64,000 nt of DNA from Planctomycetota bacterium (GCA_016714045.1 JADJNY010000015.1:855353-919352), one strand, 5' to 3'. Positions 36,201 to 44,301 are shown, counted from the first letter of the stretch. The notes: generated by a model not told the origin, from the sequence alone. A program made the numbers and translations.

Positions 36201-36263
36201 CGCGGCTGCAAACGCCTCTAGTGTGCTCCGCTGTTCCGTGGTAGTGCCAGAGGAGGAGGGACG

Positions 36264-36496
36264 ATGCCACACGCAACACCACGATTGGACATGCACGACG
36301 GAGGGGGCACGAACGCGGACGTCATCTCGGTTCCGGAGGCCTGCCGCCTTCTCCGGGTTCACCGCAACACGCTCTACCGCCTGATCCGCGACGAGAGCCT
36401 GCCGGCCTTCAAGATGACGCGCGGAGGCCGCTGGCGCTTTCGGAGTCGGACCTGCGCGACTGGCTCGAGGACAAGCAAGCCGCGAGGCGACCATGA
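36264..36496 (+). pseudogene. excisionase/HTH_17 protein with one frameshift
   Basis: The frame from ATG 36264 reads an HTH_17 domain (I-S-V-P-E-A-C-R-L-L-R-V-H-R-N-T-L-Y-R-L-I, then F-K-M-T-R-G-G-R-W-R-F) and then loses sense. Adding one G near 36440 restores the expected end E-S-D-L-R-D-W-L-E-D-K-Q-A-A-R-R-P and a stop that overlaps the parA start (ATGA). The repaired protein has 77 residues. Coupling to parA argues that the gene is functional and the missing G is a sequence error. AGGAGG precedes the start. Confidence 0.65.
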
Positions 36497-37320
36497 CGAA
36501 GCCGACCATCGTGAGCATCGTCAACCACAAGGGCGGCTGCCTGAAGACCACCGTGACCGCGAACCTCGGCGCGGCTCTCGCGCGCGCTGGCAAGCGCGTG
36601 CTCGTGCTCGACCTCGACGCGCAGCAGAACCTGACCCAGAGCCTCGTCGGCCCCGTGGAGCTCGTCGACGGCACGCCCACGCTCTACGACGCGTTCGTCG
36701 ACGAGGACTCGCTCGACCGGCTCATCACGAAGACGCCCCAGGAGAACCTCGACCTCGTGCCCTGCGCCGAGGACTTCGTCGGCGCGGACCTGAGTCTGGT
36801 CTCCGCTGTCGGGCGCGAGCACGTCCTGCGGACCTGCCTCGCCCGGACCCGCGCGCTCGAGAGCTACGACTTCGTCCTCGCGGACTGTCCGCCGAGCATC
36901 TCGCTCGTCGTCGTGAACGCGCTCGCCGCGAGCCAGTGGTTCCTCGTGCCGTGCTCGGCCGAGTTCCTGCCCATGGTCGGCCTGACGCTGCTCGGGAACT
37001 CCGTCCGCAAGCTCCAGAAGATCGCGCCCGACCTGCGGCTGCTCGGCGTGGTGCTCACGCGCTACGCCAAGAACGAGCGCGTGTGCCGGCACGTCGAGAG
37101 CCTCCTGCGGCGCGAGCTCGCGGGCAGCCTGTTCGAGTCCATCATCCGCGTGAACACGAAGGCGAAGTCCGCGCCCAGCGTGCGACGGACGATCTTCGAG
37201 TACGAGGACGACCCCGCCGGCCGCGGCACGGTCGACTTCACGCGCCTGGCGGAGGAGTTTCTCGCGCGCCTCGACGCCGCCAGCGACGTCCCGAGGGAGG
37301 AGCTCGTCGCCCATGGCTAG
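36493..37320 (+). CDS. parA: ParA-family partition ATPase
   Basis: A 275-residue ATPase with the deviant Walker A K13-G-G-C-L-K-T-T20, Walker A' near V-L-V-L-D-L-D-A-Q-Q-N-L-T (34-46) and Walker B V-L-A-D-C-P-P-S (about 130). The family uses ATP-dependent DNA binding to distribute plasmids or chromosomes at division. The start overlaps the preceding HTH gene, and the 3' end overlaps the next gene by 8 bases. It indicates that the element can persist as a replicon, at least transiently. Confidence 0.85.
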   Translation: MTKPTIVSIVNHKGGCLKTTVTANLGAALARAGKRVLVLDLDAQQNLTQSLVGPVELVDGTPTLYDAFVDEDSLDRLITKTPQENLDLVPCAEDFVGADLSLVSAVGREHVLRTCLARTRALESYDFVLADCPPSISLVVVNALAASQWFLVPCSAEFLPMVGLTLLGNSVRKLQKIAPDLRLLGVVLTRYAKNERVCRHVESLLRRELAGSLFESIIRVNTKAKSAPSVRRTIFEYEDDPAGRGTVDFTRLAEEFLARLDAASDVPREELVAHG

Positions 37321-37844
37321 GGGGAGGGCGACGGAAGACGATCTCGCCGCCGGCATCCGCCGTGTCGGCGTCCTGGGGGCGGTAACCGCTCCCGAGGGGG
37401 CCCGGCGCGACAGCCCGTTCGCGGCACCACGGACGGCGACCGAGAAGCCCGCCCTGGTGGCCGGAGCGGCACATTCCAGCCCCGAACGCATCGTGGCCGC
37501 ACCCAACCCAGAGGCCACGCGCGATCTCGGCCTCCACGGGGCCGCACGACCCTCGGTCGAGGCCCCAGCTACCGACGCCCAACCGCTACACCGACCCGGT
37601 CACGGTGCCGAGGACCGCGGACATGCGCACCAAGGCCCACCTGCTGGCCGCCGAACTCCAGCGTCGTCGCACCGACCGGCGGGTGAGGTTCACCTCGAAC
37701 ACGGTGTTCCGGGTCGCCCTCGAGAGCTTCTTCGAGCACTTCGAACTCGCGCCCGGGGACCGCGCGAACACCGAGGACGAGTTCCGTCGACTCGTGCAGG
37801 CACGGTTCGGTTCCGGCCGTCGCGGCAAGCGTACTCCTTCCTGA
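37313..37844 (+). pseudogene. ParA partner protein with one frameshift
   Basis: ATG 37313 overlaps the parA stop. The first 90 residues are polar and Ala/Pro-rich. After one surplus base around 37555-37585 the sequence continues as P-N-R-Y-T-D-P-V-T-V-P-R-T-A-D-M-R-T-K-A-H-L-L-A, then V-R-F-T-S-N-T-V-F-R-V-A-L-E-S-F-F, a ribbon-helix-helix-like C-terminus ending at 37844. The repaired protein has 176 residues. The position fits the DNA-binding partner (ParB/ParG role). The frameshift may be a sequence error. Confidence 0.55.
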
Positions 37845-38018
37845 GCGGCGCGCTCCACGATGCCCCGACCTCATCGGTGGTCGCCGTGCTTGGTCTCCAT
37901 GCCTCACGCTCCGCTCGGCCGCGAGAGGTGCTCGGGCGCAAGGCTCGCGCCGGGCGGAGCCCGTCACGTCGCCCTGCAAGGCCCTTCGCCCCTGTGCGAC
38001 GCGGCCTCGCCGTCGCTC

Positions 38019-38075
38019 TGCCTCCCCGTGTTTGTCCGCCGCGAGCGTGAGCGGACAAACACAAGGAGGCACGAC
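38019..38075 (+). promoter_or_regulatory. SD-sequestering hairpin leader H4
   Basis: TGCCTCC (38019-38025) pairs perfectly with the ribosome binding site GGAGGCA (38065-38071). After a 2x2 internal loop the inner stem is a perfect 12-bp repeat (38028-38039 with 38051-38062). The loop ends in GTGA. The start codon follows four bases after the helix. Confidence 0.75.
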
Positions 38076-38399
38076 ATGGAGACCAAGAACAATCGCAACC
38101 GTTTCGAGAAGAGGGCATCGTTCCCGCTCGGCTCGGTGTACATCACGCGCGGCGCAAGCGCAGAGCTCTGCAGGCAGGAGGGCCCTGCGGGCGACGAGGA
38201 GGTACGCGAGGCCATCGCGCGCCACATGCGCGGTGACTGGGGCGACGTGTGCGACGCCGACTGGCAGGAGAACGACTTCTCCGTCACGAACGGCTTCCGA
38301 ATCCTCTCGTCCTACCGCACGAAGGCGGGCATCAAGTTCTGGATCATCACCGAGGCCGACCGCTCGGCGACGACGATCCTCCTGCCGGAGGAGTACTGA
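38076..38399 (+). CDS. mobile-element small protein, paralogue A of 41894 gene
   Basis: A 107-residue protein of unknown function. It shares its start (METK), R-x-x-F-P-L-G, the R-G-D-W-G-D block, D-W-x-x-N-D and the C-terminal A-D-R-S-A-T-T-x-L-L-P-E-E-Y with the product of 41894-42205. The conserved acidic and Trp residues suggest a small enzyme-like or inhibitor fold. The GGAGG ribosome site is buried in leader H4. The second RadC-like gene follows after 2 bases, so the two are co-translated. Linkage to ArdC- and RadC-like genes suggests a role in establishment. Confidence 0.65.
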   Translation: METKNNRNRFEKRASFPLGSVYITRGASAELCRQEGPAGDEEVREAIARHMRGDWGDVCDADWQENDFSVTNGFRILSSYRTKAGIKFWIITEADRSATTILLPEEY

Positions 38400-38401
38400 G
38401 C

Positions 38402-38875
38402 ATGGCGCCGACGAAGCTCATCCCGCTGCTCCATGCGACTTCGCCAAGGGTCCGGCTCGTCACAGTCGAGCAGCGATGGACCATCGCGGAGGCTCCTCGC
38501 GTCAGCGGTCCCTACGAAGCCCGCGATGTCCTCATCCCGTACTTCGAGGGCAAGGACCGCGAGCACTTCGTCGTGCTGCATCTCGACTCGGCGCACCGCC
38601 CGCTCTCCGTCGAGGTCGTCTCGGTCGGCAGCTTGAACCAGTCGATCGTCCATCCACGCGAGGTGTTCAAAGGTGCGCTGCTCGCGAACGCGCAGGCGAT
38701 CATCGCCGCGCACAACCACCCTTCCGGCAACCTCGATCCCTCCGATGCCGACCGACGCGCCTTCGATCAACTGACCTCAGCCGGCGAGCTGCTCGGCATC
38801 AAGTTGCTGGACTTCCTCATCGTTTCGGGCCCGCGCTTCCGCTCGCTCGTCGACCCCTCGGTCGGAGGTGAGTAG
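38402..38875 (+). CDS. second RadC/JAB-domain protein
   Basis: A 157-residue JAB protein with H104-x-H106-P-S-G and S114-x2-D117. It is only moderately similar to the RadC-like protein at 31407, with a different N-terminus (F-E-G-K-D-R-E-H-F-V-V-L-H-L-D). It starts two bases after the upstream stop (TGAGCATG), so translation is coupled to the gene behind leader H4. It has a short-form RadC architecture without the HhH domain. The function is unsettled; linked to anti-restriction genes on mobile elements. Confidence 0.78.
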   Translation: MAPTKLIPLLHATSPRVRLVTVEQRWTIAEAPRVSGPYEARDVLIPYFEGKDREHFVVLHLDSAHRPLSVEVVSVGSLNQSIVHPREVFKGALLANAQAIIAAHNHPSGNLDPSDADRRAFDQLTSAGELLGIKLLDFLIVSGPRFRSLVDPSVGGE

Positions 38876-38876
38876 C

Positions 38877-39017
38877 GATCCGAATCGGTGTAGGATCGAC
38901 ATCGAGTAGAAGCGGCAAAGGTTCTCCGCTCGCCTCCCGCTGGAGCCCCGAACGCGTGCGCTGGGGGCTCCAGCGATGGTCGCTGGCAGCAAGCCAACAC
39001 CTTTTCAGGAGGCAGCC
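38877..39017 (+). promoter_or_regulatory. SD-sequestering hairpin leader H5
   Basis: GCCTCC (38932-38937) pairs with GGAGGC (39008-39013) at the ribosome binding site. The inner stem is a perfect 12-bp repeat (38938-38949 with 38964-38975). GATCC/GGATC enclose TGTA at 38889-38892, and CGAGTAGAAG follows as in H1. AAAGGT (38917-38922) can pair instead with ACCTTT (38999-39004), crossing the SD helix, so alternative folds are possible. Confidence 0.65.
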
Positions 39018-39287
39018 ATGCCTGGTCAGAAGCCGAAGAAGCAGTTCCGCATGGGTCTCGTCGTCGCGTCCGTCTTCGACCAACCCACGGACAACGGCAC
39101 GATCTTCAACGTCGGCATCCACAAGCTCTACAAGAACGAGGGCGACTCCGAGTGGTCCCGTTCCACGAGCTTCAACCGGGACGACCTCCCGCTCGTCGCG
39201 AAGGTCGCCGATCTAGCCTGGTCCTGGATCCACGAGACCCAGCAGACCGAGCGCGCCGAGGCCCGCAAGTCGAAGTCGGACGCGTAG
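39018..39287 (+). CDS. small protein, paralogue of 40306 gene
   Basis: An 89-residue protein. Its pattern (F-R-M-G-L-V-V-A-S-V-F, F-N-V-G-I-H-K-L-Y, S-F-N-R-D-D-L-P-L-V-A-K-V-A-D-L-A, W-I-H) matches that of the product of 40306-40575, so the two are duplicates within the element. A small beta-rich domain with a C-terminal helix is likely. The function is unknown. Both copies are led by SD-hiding hairpins. The poly-G tract begins 34 bases after the stop. Confidence 0.6.
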   Translation: MPGQKPKKQFRMGLVVASVFDQPTDNGTIFNVGIHKLYKNEGDSEWSRSTSFNRDDLPLVAKVADLAWSWIHETQQTERAEARKSKSDA

Positions 39288-39320
39288 CCGAGCTCGACCG
39301 CGACCGGGACTTCGTGCGGC

Positions 39321-39435
<115 letters not shown>

Positions 39436-40241
39436 TCGCCGTGACCTCGACAAGCTCGGGCACGGCATCGCACGAGTGACGTCCCGCGCAGCGAGCCCTG
39501 ACGGTCGAGGCGTCCGAGCTGCGCAGGTCCGTCGACGGGGAGGGGAGCGCCAGTTCCTGGCCTTCTCCTCCCCGTTGCTCCATCCGAGCTGCTTCTACTC
39601 ACTCCACGAGCGGACCCCCTTCAGGAAGCCGGGTCGCTTCCGGCAGCGGTTCGACGCCACGCCGAGTTCCGCCACCGCGAGCCGACTTCGTGAGCTCCTG
39701 TGCGGAGCGGCAGAGCCGCCGCGCTCCACCTCGGCCGGCCAGCCTCCAGAACCGTCGGGGGCAAGGCGAGTCTGGCGACCCCCGACGGTTCCGGACGCAG
39801 GCCGGCAGCGACTCCTCGAGGGAGGAACTGCGCGAAGAGGGCGCCCGGGTGCGTCGCGCTCGAGCTCGACACGCGGGCACCTCGTCGGCGGAGCTCCGAG
39901 GTCGCCCACGCGGACACCCAGGTCCTCGACGACGAGCCGGCCATTGCGCCCGCCCGGAGTCCTCGTGCCACGTCCTGTCGATGTCGGCGTGCTCCACCGA
40001 AACACCGTCTCGGGGCATCGAACGTCGACCCCGCACGCTCGTTCGTCTCCTGCTCGCCGGCAAACGCGCCTTGCTCGATGTCGTGCACTGCTGGCACTGT
40101 CTCTTCGAAGTTCAACTGCCTGGGGACCGGAGCACTCGAGCGGAGGGCTCGGCAACCGCCCGCGCCAGCCTTCGGCCGTCACGTGCGCTTGCTCTCCTCG
40201 CCCGCTGCTCAGGATGCTCCGGTCGCCCGGCATCGGTTCTG
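39436..40241. other. gene-free, hairpin-containing stretch
   Basis: I see no credible gene in about 800 bases. A perfect 12-bp hairpin AACCGTCGGGGG/CCCCCGACGGTT (39750-39761 with 39779-39790) is flanked by CCTCC (39743-39747) and GGAGG (39821-39825), the layout of the other leaders, but no good start codon follows. On the minus strand GAGTAGAAG (about 39591-39599) followed by an ACGGGGAGG/CCTCCCCGT hairpin (about 39535-39577) looks like an inverted, gene-less leader. It may be decayed cargo next to a possible misassembly. Confidence 0.4.
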
Positions 40242-40305
40242 CCTCTCGTCGAAGTTGACATCCGGTGACCCGTGAGATGTCAACCTTCAACAAGAGGAGA
40301 AACCT
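40242..40305 (+). promoter_or_regulatory. SD-sequestering hairpin leader H6
   Basis: CCTCT (40242-40246) pairs with AGAGG (40293-40297) in the ribosome binding site. The inner perfect 9-bp stem GTTGACATC/GATGTCAAC is at 40254-40262 and 40276-40284, extended by GAA/TTC over one bulged C. The loop ends in CGTGA. Confidence 0.6.
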
Positions 40306-40575
40306 ATGAACAACGAGAGACAGAAACCGGTGCACGAGATTCGCTTGGGGCTCGTTCGCGCGAGCATCTGGGAGAACAAGAGCGAGTACGGGGTCCGCCA
40401 CAACGTGACCCTCGAGCGGCTCTACTCGGTGAAGCTCGACGACAACCGTCGACAGTGGAAGAGCACGGGCTCCTTCGGACGGGACGACCTTCTGGTCGCC
40501 GCCAAGGTGCTGGACCTGGCGCACACGTGGATCCACTCGAAGCCGAACGAGATCGCCGAAGAGCAAGCCGCGTGA
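40306..40575 (+). CDS. small protein, paralogue of 39018 gene
   Basis: An 89-residue protein with the same framework as the 39018 product: I-R-L-G-L-V-R-A-S-I-W, N-V-T-L-E-R-L-Y, S-F-G-R-D-D-L-L-V-A-A-K-V-L-D-L-A-H-T-W-I-H. The ATG follows GAGGAG within leader H6. The function is unknown; the duplicated copies with separate leaders suggest dosage or variant use. Confidence 0.6.
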   Translation: MNNERQKPVHEIRLGLVRASIWENKSEYGVRHNVTLERLYSVKLDDNRRQWKSTGSFGRDDLLVAAKVLDLAHTWIHSKPNEIAEEQAA

Positions 40576-40746
40576 CGTTCGCTGGAGCGCTCCGCGAGGG
40601 GCGCTCCCTTTTCGCGCAGTAGGAGAGGGAGAGGACGCGCTTCGCGCGCTCGAGGAGCCGGGAGATCGAGGCTCGGCGAAGGGGATCGGCCGCGCGCCCG
40701 TTGGTGTAGGGCTCGTGTGGTTCAGCTCGCGTCGCCTCGGCCCGTC

Positions 40747-40818
40747 CCTCCTTCGCGCGAGCGGTCATCCGCCACGGCTCGGTGAGCGGATGGCCGCTCT
40801 TCGAAGGAGGAACGAAAG
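40747..40818 (+). promoter_or_regulatory. SD-sequestering hairpin leader H7 (before sigma factor)
   Basis: CCTCCTTCG (40747-40755) is perfectly complementary to CGAAGGAGG (40802-40810), which contains the whole ribosome binding site. The inner 14-bp stem with one wobble pairs 40759-40772 with 40786-40799. The loop ends in GGTGA. About 40 bases further upstream GCCC/GGGC enclose TGTA (40705-40708). Confidence 0.75.
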
Positions 40819-41607
40819 ATGCCGAGGACGACACGAGACGATGAACCACCAGTAGAGCCACCACCAACCAGGGCTTCGGCCGAGCTCGCCGAAGCCACCA
40901 TCCCATCCCTGCCGGCGCAGGACGCCGGCCGCGCAGGAAGCGCTGAACGCCCACTCGTCCACTGCACCGAAGCCGAGCTACTCGGTGTCATGGCCCTGCA
41001 AGAGCTCGACGCCGACGCGGCGCGGGACGCCTGGAGCGAGCTCTACTGCCGGCATTCCCGCTACGTCGCCAAGGTCGCATCGCGAGCACTCGGAGAGCGC
41101 GCACGCGACGCCGATGCCGTGGCCGACTTCGTGCACGACGCCTTCCACAGCGTCTTCGACTGGGCCGGCCGACAGCCGAAGGAGGTCGACCTGGCGGGAC
41201 GATTCGAGGCTCCCGACCGCGACGTGGTCCGCAGCAAGGTGCTCGCGTTCCTGGCGACCGTCACGCGGCGCCTGGTCGCGCACTCCTTCGAGGGACGCTA
41301 TCGCGCACCGCGCGAGCTCCTCACCGACGGACTCGACGAGATGACCGCCGGCACCAACGAGGACGCCGAGCCACCACCAGCGACCGAACACTCGCGGCTC
41401 GACGACGTCCTCGAGCTCCTCAGCTCCGACGAGGCCGAGGCCCTGCGCGTGAGCCTTCCCTGGTACCAGCCCGAGACCGGCGAGTTCGCGTTCCCTCGAG
41501 GCGAAGCAGCTCGAGTTGCAGCATCGCTCGGCATCACACCCGAGGCTCTCCGCCAGCGCCGATGCCGTTCGCTGAAGCGTCTCCAGTCCTTCCTCGGCAA
41601 TCGGTGA
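40819..41607 (+). CDS. ECF-type sigma factor
   Basis: A 262-residue protein. After an 80-residue Pro/Ala-rich leader come sigma region 2 (about 72-115: W-S-E-L-Y-C-R-H-S-R-Y-V-A-K-V-A-S-R-A-L, V-A-D-F-V-H-D-A-F) and region 4 near the C-terminus (about 233-260: A-A-R-V-A-A-S-L-G-I-T-P-E-A-L-R-Q-R-R-C-R-S-L-K-R). The middle part is longer than in a minimal ECF sigma. No anti-sigma gene is adjacent. It could direct transcription of the element's own promoters, perhaps those in front of the hairpin leaders. Its own start is hidden by leader H7. Confidence 0.7.
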   Translation: MPRTTRDDEPPVEPPPTRASAELAEATIPSLPAQDAGRAGSAERPLVHCTEAELLGVMALQELDADAARDAWSELYCRHSRYVAKVASRALGERARDADAVADFVHDAFHSVFDWAGRQPKEVDLAGRFEAPDRDVVRSKVLAFLATVTRRLVAHSFEGRYRAPRELLTDGLDEMTAGTNEDAEPPPATEHSRLDDVLELLSSDEAEALRVSLPWYQPETGEFAFPRGEAARVAASLGITPEALRQRRCRSLKRLQSFLGNR

Positions 41608-41662
41608 CTCCTGGACGTTCGAGCTCGGCAGTGCCGGGTCGTTCCAGCGGACCGCCGATTGG

Positions 41663-41719
41663 TGGGAAGGAGAGCTTCCTCGCGAAGGGGTCCCTGTCTC
41701 CGTCGTGCTTCGTGTCCAT
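41663..41719 (-). pseudogene. inverted truncated copy of the 41894 gene start
   Basis: Read leftward from 41719 this encodes M-D-T-K-H-D-G-D-R-D-P-F-A-R-K-L-S-F-P, almost the N-terminus of the protein at 41894. The DNA at 41663-41691 is a perfect 29-base inverted copy of 41925-41953. It is too short to be a functional gene but can pair with the start region of the downstream gene in RNA or ssDNA. Confidence 0.65.
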
Positions 41720-41836
41720 GCATCAGTCCACGGGCGCGAAGGCGGAGGAGGCCGCAACGCTGCGCGCCGCGAGTACGCGTCACTTGCCTTGCTCTTGGCC
41801 TCCACCAAACGCCTTCGCTCGCGCCCGCGGCCTTCG

Positions 41837-41893
41837 TGCCTCCCGGTTTCGTTTCGCCACGGCGGGCGAACGAAACGAAACCAGGAGGCAAAC
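41837..41893 (+). promoter_or_regulatory. SD-sequestering hairpin leader H8
   Basis: TGCCTCC (41837-41843) pairs perfectly with GGAGGCA (41884-41890). The inner 12-bp perfect stem GGTTTCGTTTCG/CGAAACGAAACC is at 41845-41856 and 41871-41882, separated by single bases. The outer helix is the same as in H4 although the inner stems differ entirely. Confidence 0.75.
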
Positions 41894-42205
41894 ATGGAAA
41901 CGAAGCTCGACAACAACAAGCGGAACCCCTTCGCGAGGAAGCTCTCCTTCCCACTCGGGGAGGTCCGCATCACCGATGGAGCCGAGCGCAAGCTCGACCC
42001 CTACGACGTGGTCACCGGCATCACGCGCCACGCGCGAGGAGACTGGGGCGACCTCGACGACCACGACTGGCAGCAGAACGACAACGCGTACGAGCACGGA
42101 GGACGGCTGTTCTCCAGGTTCATCGCGAAGTGCGGCAAGGCGTTCTGGGTCATCACCGAATGCGACCGCTCGGCAACGACGGTGCTCTTGCCGGAGGAGT
42201 ACTAG
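41894..42205 (+). CDS. mobile-element small protein, paralogue B of 38076 gene
   Basis: A 103-residue protein sharing METK, F-P-L-G-E-V-R-I, R-G-D-W-G-D-L, D-W-Q-Q-N-D and C-D-R-S-A-T-T-V-L-L-P-E-E-Y with the product of 38076. It is the first gene of a rightward operon of four with 2-base gap or 4-base overlaps (42208, 42396, 42662). The ribosome site is inside leader H8. The function is unknown. Confidence 0.65.
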   Translation: METKLDNNKRNPFARKLSFPLGEVRITDGAERKLDPYDVVTGITRHARGDWGDLDDHDWQQNDNAYEHGGRLFSRFIAKCGKAFWVITECDRSATTVLLPEEY

Positions 42206-42207
42206 CC

Positions 42208-42399
42208 ATGAGCGAGAAGAGGCTCAGGAACTACACCGTCGACGTGCGCGAGACGCGCGTCTTCTGGGACACCATCGAAGTCGAGGCATCGAGCGCAGAG
42301 GAAGCCTGCGAACTGGCCGTGGAGGAGTTCCGGTGTTCGTGGACGGACTCAGTGGAACTCGACATGACGGCCACAGTCCGCTCAGTGAGGGAGCCATGA
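42208..42399 (+). CDS. small hypothetical protein
   Basis: A 63-residue protein starting M-S-E-K-R-L-R-N-Y-T-V-D-V-R-E-T-R, with a beta strand then a helix (S-A-E-E-A-C-E-L-A-V-E-E) and a strand, a ferredoxin-like half layout seen in small mobile-element proteins. The ATG is two bases after the preceding stop, and the stop overlaps the next start (ATGA). Tight coupling supports its being real. Confidence 0.55.
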   Translation: MSEKRLRNYTVDVRETRVFWDTIEVEASSAEEACELAVEEFRCSWTDSVELDMTATVRSVREP

Positions 42400-42665
42400 G
42401 GTTCATCGACCGATTCCTCGAAGGCGTCCTCGAAGAGCTGCACGACCGGTTCGACGGCCTGCCGCTCGAACGCATCCGCCGGGAAGCGCGGGAGCTGCTC
42501 GAAGCCGAGCTGCTCGACCTCGACGCGACCCTGGAGCTGTTCCTGGAACGGCTCGGCGTGTGCCGCCTATGTGGCAACGCCTGGCCGACCTGGGACATGG
42601 AGGAACGGGAGGGCCCGGAGGGGCCCTCCTTCGTCTGTGAGTCGTGCTCGGGAGGTGTGCCATGA
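42396..42665 (+). CDS. small protein with C-terminal CXXC zinc ribbon
   Basis: An 89-residue protein. A helical N-terminal half (F-L-E-G-V-L-E-E-L, E-A-R-E-L-L-E-A-E-L-L) is followed by C-R-L-C-G and C-E-S-C about 22 residues later, a four-Cys zinc ribbon. Overlaps of 4 bases at both ends place it firmly in the operon with the methyltransferase. The function is unknown; it may bind nucleic acid or the neighbouring methylase. Confidence 0.55.
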   Translation: MRFIDRFLEGVLEELHDRFDGLPLERIRREARELLEAELLDLDATLELFLERLGVCRLCGNAWPTWDMEEREGPEGPSFVCESCSGGVP

Positions 42666-43408
42666 ACGGACAGCCGCCACCACGACGCACGTCCTGGCCC
42701 TGGCAGGACATGCCCCGGCCCGAGGCGAAGCTCGCCGACCACGCCGACCGCGAGCGCCTCTACCAGGCGGACCCGAACTTCGGCTCGGTCGTCTCCTACC
42801 CGGCCCGCTGCCCGGCCTGGGGTAAGAGCAGCTACCGCGGGAACTGCGACGGGACCCTCTTCAAGGAGCTGTTGCTGCGCTACCGCCCGAAGACCGTGGC
42901 CGACCCGATGATGGGTTCCGGCACCACGGGCGACGTCGTCCGCGGCATGAACCGCCACCTCGGTACCGGAATCGAGTTCTTCGGCGCCGACCTCCGGACC
43001 GGCTTCGACCTGGAGCGCGACCCGCTCCCCGGACCCTTCGAGTTCATCTGGCTGCACCCGCCCTACTGGGACATCGTCCGCTACTCCCAGGCGGACCCGC
43101 GGGACCTGAGCCAGACCGCCGAGTGGCCGGACTTCTGCATGCGCCTCTCTGCCTGCCTGCTCCGCTGCGCCGGAGCGCTCACCCCCGGAGGCCACCTCGC
43201 CGTGCTCGTCGGCGACATCCGCAAACGTGGCCGCTACTACTCGATGGCCGCCGAGCTTCTCTCCCACCGCGGCGCCTTCGGAGAGCTGCGCGCCATCCTC
43301 ATCAAGGAGCAGCACCGCTGCACCTCGGACCGGAAGACCTACGCGCCCTTCGTCGACCCGCCCATCCGTCACGAGTACTGCCTGCTCTTTCGCCGGCCGA
43401 GCGCCTGA
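42662..43408 (+). CDS. orphan DNA methyltransferase (N6A/N4C type)
   Basis: A 248-residue protein. P-M-M-G-S-G-T-T-G-D-V (about 81-91) is the SAM-binding motif I of beta-class methyltransferases, and W-L-H-P-P-Y-W-D-I (about 131-139) is the catalytic D/N/H-P-P-Y-type motif with His in the first position. No restriction enzyme is adjacent, so it is an orphan enzyme, plausibly protecting the element's DNA from host restriction. It ends the operon begun at 41894. The 250-base C-rich gap that follows (to 43659) has only a GTCAC/GTGAC hairpin. Confidence 0.75.
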   Translation: MNGQPPPRRTSWPWQDMPRPEAKLADHADRERLYQADPNFGSVVSYPARCPAWGKSSYRGNCDGTLFKELLLRYRPKTVADPMMGSGTTGDVVRGMNRHLGTGIEFFGADLRTGFDLERDPLPGPFEFIWLHPPYWDIVRYSQADPRDLSQTAEWPDFCMRLSACLLRCAGALTPGGHLAVLVGDIRKRGRYYSMAAELLSHRGAFGELRAILIKEQHRCTSDRKTYAPFVDPPIRHEYCLLFRRPSA

Positions 43409-43659
43409 CCCGGACTCCGGCCCCTCTTCCTGACCCCAGGACCTGGCCCGGACCGGCCACCTGCGCCCACCTTCCACCCCACCCGCCACCCTGAACGCCG
43501 GAGGTGTCACTTCCGTGACCCCCCCGGACCCCCCGACCCGCCCACCACCCACCCCGCTGGCCTTCCCGCCCACCACCCCAGGCCAGCGCTCCCCCCCAAC
43601 CCCGGCCCACCTCCCGCCCCCCGAATGCGACCGCGCGTAAGATCTGCGCCGACCACAGC

Positions 43660-44301
43660 ATGGCGAAGTTGGGGGAGAGCTTGGCGGGCCGCGATCTCGA
43701 GATCCTCGAGGTGCTCTCGCGTCGGGTCCGGATGCTCTCGCTGGACCAGGTGGCCCGGACCTGGTGGGGCTCGACGCGGAATGCGACGACCAACGCCACG
43801 CGTCGTCTCGCGGTCCTCGAGCGCCGCGGCCTCCTGCGGCGGATGCCGGCGATGGTCCACGAGCTCCCCGGCCTCGAGGAGCCTCTGCTCACCTGGCGGC
43901 CGGGTGACCGGACGCCGGACCTGCCGGCCATCGCCTACCGGCTCGAGCGGCGCTGGAGCTCGCCGCTGCGGCCGGTCGTGCTCGTCGCGGCGACCCGCGA
44001 GGTGGGCTCGTGGCTCGGCGGGGGCGGTGGGCGGAAGCCACGCGAGAGCGAGCTCTCCCACGACCTCGGCCTGGCCGCGCTCTACCTCCGGTTCCGCGGG
44101 CGGGAGCCGGGGCGCGCCGCCTCCTGGGTGCCGGAGGACCTCTTCGACCCGGGCGAGCTCGAGGGTTTCGTTCCCGATGCTGTCGTGCGCGAGGACGACC
44201 GGCTGACGCTGATCGAGTTCGCGGGCACGTACAAGAAGGAGCGGCTCCAGAAGCTCCACGCCTCCTGTGAGCGGACCTCGCTTCCCTACGAGCTCTGGTG
44301 A
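43660..44301 (+). CDS. winged-helix protein, replication-relaxation-like
   Basis: A 213-residue protein. A winged-helix N-terminal domain (R-D-L-E-I-L-E-V-L, L-D-Q-V-A-R-T-W-W, A-T-R-R-L-A-V-L-E-R-R-G-L) is followed by an alpha/beta part ending L-T-L-I-E-F-A-G-T-Y. It resembles the replication-relaxation proteins often found near plasmid transfer genes. The next gene starts within its stop codon (TGATG). Together with the downstream wHTH protein and TraD-like ATPase it forms a transfer- or replication-type cluster. Confidence 0.5.
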   Translation: MAKLGESLAGRDLEILEVLSRRVRMLSLDQVARTWWGSTRNATTNATRRLAVLERRGLLRRMPAMVHELPGLEEPLLTWRPGDRTPDLPAIAYRLERRWSSPLRPVVLVAATREVGSWLGGGGGRKPRESELSHDLGLAALYLRFRGREPGRAASWVPEDLFDPGELEGFVPDAVVREDDRLTLIEFAGTYKKERLQKLHASCERTSLPYELW

